Assembly (NCBI RefSeq): GCF_019669965.1
Contig: NZ_AP019781.1
Coordinates: 2,171,092 to 2,235,091, forward strand
Length of the DNA: 64,000 nucleotides
Source of the DNA: Methanoculleus chikugoensis
GTDB lineage: Archaea > Halobacteriota > Methanomicrobia > Methanomicrobiales > Methanoculleaceae
Reading direction: 5' to 3'
Under the pieces are notes generated by a model. The model was given only the letters and a program-made list of their open reading frames with translations. It was not told the origin of the DNA and ran no database searches. The translations under genes and the position numbers were made by a program. Of this stretch, positions 62,261-64,000 are shown piece after piece. Each line of letters begins with the position of its first letter. Position 1 is the first letter of the stretch.

Positions 62261-63847
62261 TTGAAGTATATCGTTGTAACCGGCGGCGTCATGAGCGGGC
62301 TCGGGAAAGGCATCACCACCGCATCCATCGGCCGCCTCTTGAAAAACCGCGGCTACCTGGTAACGGCGGTGAAGATCGACCCGTACCTGAACATCGACGC
62401 CGGCACCATGAACCCCGCCCAGCACGGTGAAGTCTTCGTCCTCTCCGACGGCGGGGAAGTCGACCTCGACTTAGGCAACTACGAGCGGTTCCTGGACATC
62501 AACCTCAAGTCGATCCACAACATCACGACGGGCAAGGTCTACCGGAACGTCATCGAGAAAGAGCGGCGCGGGGACTTCCTCGGGGCGACTGTCCAGATCA
62601 TCCCCCACATCACCGACGAGATCAAGCACTGCATCAGCTGCGCGGCCGAGGAAGCGGTCAACGGCGGCAAGGTTGCCGACATCTGCATGGTTGAGGTCGG
62701 CGGCACGGTGGGCGACATCGAGAGCATGCCGTTCCTTGAGGCCGTACGGCAGATGCACGGCGAACTCGCGCCGGAAGAGATGATCCTGGTTCACGTCACC
62801 CTGGTCCCGATGGACACGATGGGGGACTTCAAGACCAAACCCACGCAGCACTCGGTGAAGGCGCTCCGCGAACTCGGGCTGCAGCCCGACATCATCGTCG
62901 CGAGAAGCAGCGACGTGATCGGGCCGCAGACGAAGAAGAAGATATCCACCTTCACCGACGTCCCGGTAAAAGCCGTCGTCTCCGCAAAGGACGCACCGGA
63001 CATCTACCAGATCCCGATGGAGCTGGAGAAAGAAGGGCTCGCGGACGTCGTCTGCAATTACCTCTCCCTCAATAACCGGGAACCGGATCCCGCGTGGTAC
63101 CGGGTCGTCTCGCAGGAGTACACGAACCGGGTGACGGTCGCCATCGTCAGCAAGTACGGGATCGAGGACGTCTACATGTCCATCAAGGAGTCGCTCAAGC
63201 ACGCCGGAAGAGCGCTCTCCACCGAGGTGAAGATCCGCTGGCTGGACGCGGAGACGTTCGAGATCCGCGATCTCGCCGATGTCGACGGCATCCTGATCCC
63301 GGGCGGGTTCGGGAAGCGCGGCATTGAGGGGAAGATCCGGGCGATCCGGTACGCCCGCGAGAACAAAAAGCCCTATCTCGGCCTCTGCCTCGGGTTCCAG
63401 CTCTCGGTGATCGAGTACGCGCGGCACGTCCTCGGCATCGAGGACGCCACGAGCGAAGAGATGGGTGAGGGGGCGCACGTCATCGCCATCCTGCCCGAGC
63501 AGGAGGGCGTCAGCGAACTCGGGGGCACGATGCGTCTCGGGAACTGCGACGTCGTCCTGAAAGAGGGGACGAGAGTGGCCGGTCTCTACGGCAGAACGGC
63601 AATCGTGGAGCGGCACCGCCACCGCTACGAGGTGAACCCGGAGTTCATCGCCGACCTCGAAGGCGCCGGGCTCGTCTTCTCGGGCTCCTGCGGGCCGCGG
63701 ATGGAGGTCTGCGAGATCCCGGAGCACCCATTCTATCTCGCGACGCAGTTCCACCCTGAGTTCAGATCGAGCCCGACAAAACCCTCCCCGCCCTACATCG
63801 GCTTTGTAGAGGCATGCAAGAAGAATAAATCATCAGAGATCAGGTGA
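62261..63847 (+). CDS. pyrG: CTP synthase
   Basis: PyrG makes CTP from UTP, ATP and glutamine. The 528-residue protein has the synthetase domain start [17 protein letters not shown] (P-loop), the [21 protein letters not shown] segment, [18 protein letters not shown], and a class I glutaminase domain with [12 protein letters not shown] and nucleophile [13 protein letters not shown] and FHPEFRSSP. The TTG start at 62261 gives the normal N-terminus, after GGAGGGG (62244-62250). It precedes guaA subunit B by nine bases. Confidence 0.95.
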   Translation: MKYIVVTGGVMSGLGKGITTASIGRLLKNRGYLVTAVKIDPYLNIDAGTMNPAQHGEVFVLSDGGEVDLDLGNYERFLDINLKSIHNITTGKVYRNVIEKERRGDFLGATVQIIPHITDEIKHCISCAAEEAVNGGKVADICMVEVGGTVGDIESMPFLEAVRQMHGELAPEEMILVHVTLVPMDTMGDFKTKPTQHSVKALRELGLQPDIIVARSSDVIGPQTKKKISTFTDVPVKAVVSAKDAPDIYQIPMELEKEGLADVVCNYLSLNNREPDPAWYRVVSQEYTNRVTVAIVSKYGIEDVYMSIKESLKHAGRALSTEVKIRWLDAETFEIRDLADVDGILIPGGFGKRGIEGKIRAIRYARENKKPYLGLCLGFQLSVIEYARHVLGIEDATSEEMGEGAHVIAILPEQEGVSELGGTMRLGNCDVVLKEGTRVAGLYGRTAIVERHRHRYEVNPEFIADLEGAGLVFSGSCGPRMEVCEIPEHPFYLATQFHPEFRSSPTKPSPPYIGFVEACKKNKSSEIR

Positions 63848-63856
63848 GACAGCAGA

Positions 63857-64000
63857 ATGGTAAACGTCGAGAAGTTTATCGACCGGGCAGTCAGAGAGAT
63901 ATGCGATGCTGCCGGCGAGGATAAGGTCGTGATGGCGCTCTCCGGCGGCGTGGACTCGTCGGTCTGCGCGGCGCTCGCGACCCGCGCGATAGGCGACCGC
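63857..64000 (+). CDS. guaAB: GMP synthase subunit B (ATP pyrophosphatase), 5' part
   Basis: The first 48 codons of the archaeal split GMP synthetase. It starts [20 protein letters not shown] and has the PP-loop motif [15 protein letters not shown]. It aminates XMP to GMP with ammonia made by a separate glutaminase subunit. The remainder is beyond the window. The close spacing after pyrG suggests a nucleotide-synthesis transcript. Confidence 0.93.
   Translation, partial: MVNVEKFIDRAVREICDAAGEDKVVMALSGGVDSSVCAALATRAIGDR

Noticed and set aside
62471-63754. A 427-codon minus-strand frame opposite pyrG.
   Set aside because: It is a shadow of the CTP synthase gene, with low-complexity charged sequence and no start signals.

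Overview
The window looks like a chromosome segment of a hydrogenotrophic methanogen of the order Methanomicrobiales, most likely Methanoculleus or a close relative. This is inferred from strong G/C bias at third codon positions, coenzyme F420 genes (cofE, cofC, cofG), the methanofuran gene mfnA, an archaeal DNA ligase, diphthamide synthesis (dph2), an Nre repair protein, a DUF2117 protein, archaeal TATA boxes and GGAGG/GGTGA ribosome binding sites. No species is stated by the sequence itself.

Layout. 0-4 kb: F420 synthesis (cofE partial, cofC, cofG), purC with a coupled microORF, and a ferredoxin-thioredoxin-reductase-like protein. 4.2-12.5 kb: a tight seven-gene minus-strand directon running ppsA, mfnA, hpt, dph2, a METTL5-like methyltransferase, an MFS exporter and a UbiB-like kinase, with most neighbours overlapping or only a few bases apart. 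12.6-14.4 kb: serA and tRNA-Val(GAC). 14.4-26.5 kb: mixed accessory and conserved genes (DUF3795, Yip1-like, SRPBCC, acyltransferase, PPC/DUF296, YgiQ radical SAM, HNH, AIM24-like, DUF2117, NreA with a PCNA-binding tail, a glycosyltransferase and a DJ-1/PfpI protein). 26.7-30.2 kb: two secreted surface-type proteins, one with a seven-repeat propeller plus two SdrD/Cna-B-like domains. 30.2-36.1 kb: DNA ligase, an OB-HD protein, and a YHS protein overlapping copA. 36.2-38.8 kb: two HEAT-repeat genes with matching promoters, one carrying an unusual four-copy insert, flanking two coupled microproteins. 38.9-40.1 kb: hisD.

40.3-53.7 kb is rich in oxyanion genes: two complete TupABC-type tungstate ABC operons, an orphan WtpA-type binding protein, a MolT-like sulfate/molybdate transporter and a MosA/B-like storage protein. 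SemiSWEET, TrmO, two tandem MscS channels, a winged-helix protein, a small conserved protein and a TiaS-like protein lie among them. Methanogens of this group use W/Mo in formylmethanofuran and formate dehydrogenases, so uptake plus storage in one place is coherent, but co-regulation is inference.

54.2-57.6 kb holds a visibly A+T-richer single-polypeptide restriction-modification gene (type IIG/Eco57I-like), probably acquired. The right end returns to core genes: an MBL hydrolase, a PAS-only sensor, a TPR-like protein, a hotdog thioesterase, pyrG and the start of guaA subunit B. Four intergenic regions carry a G+C-rich, palindrome-packed dispersed repeat. No rRNA, CRISPR array or intact insertion sequence was seen.
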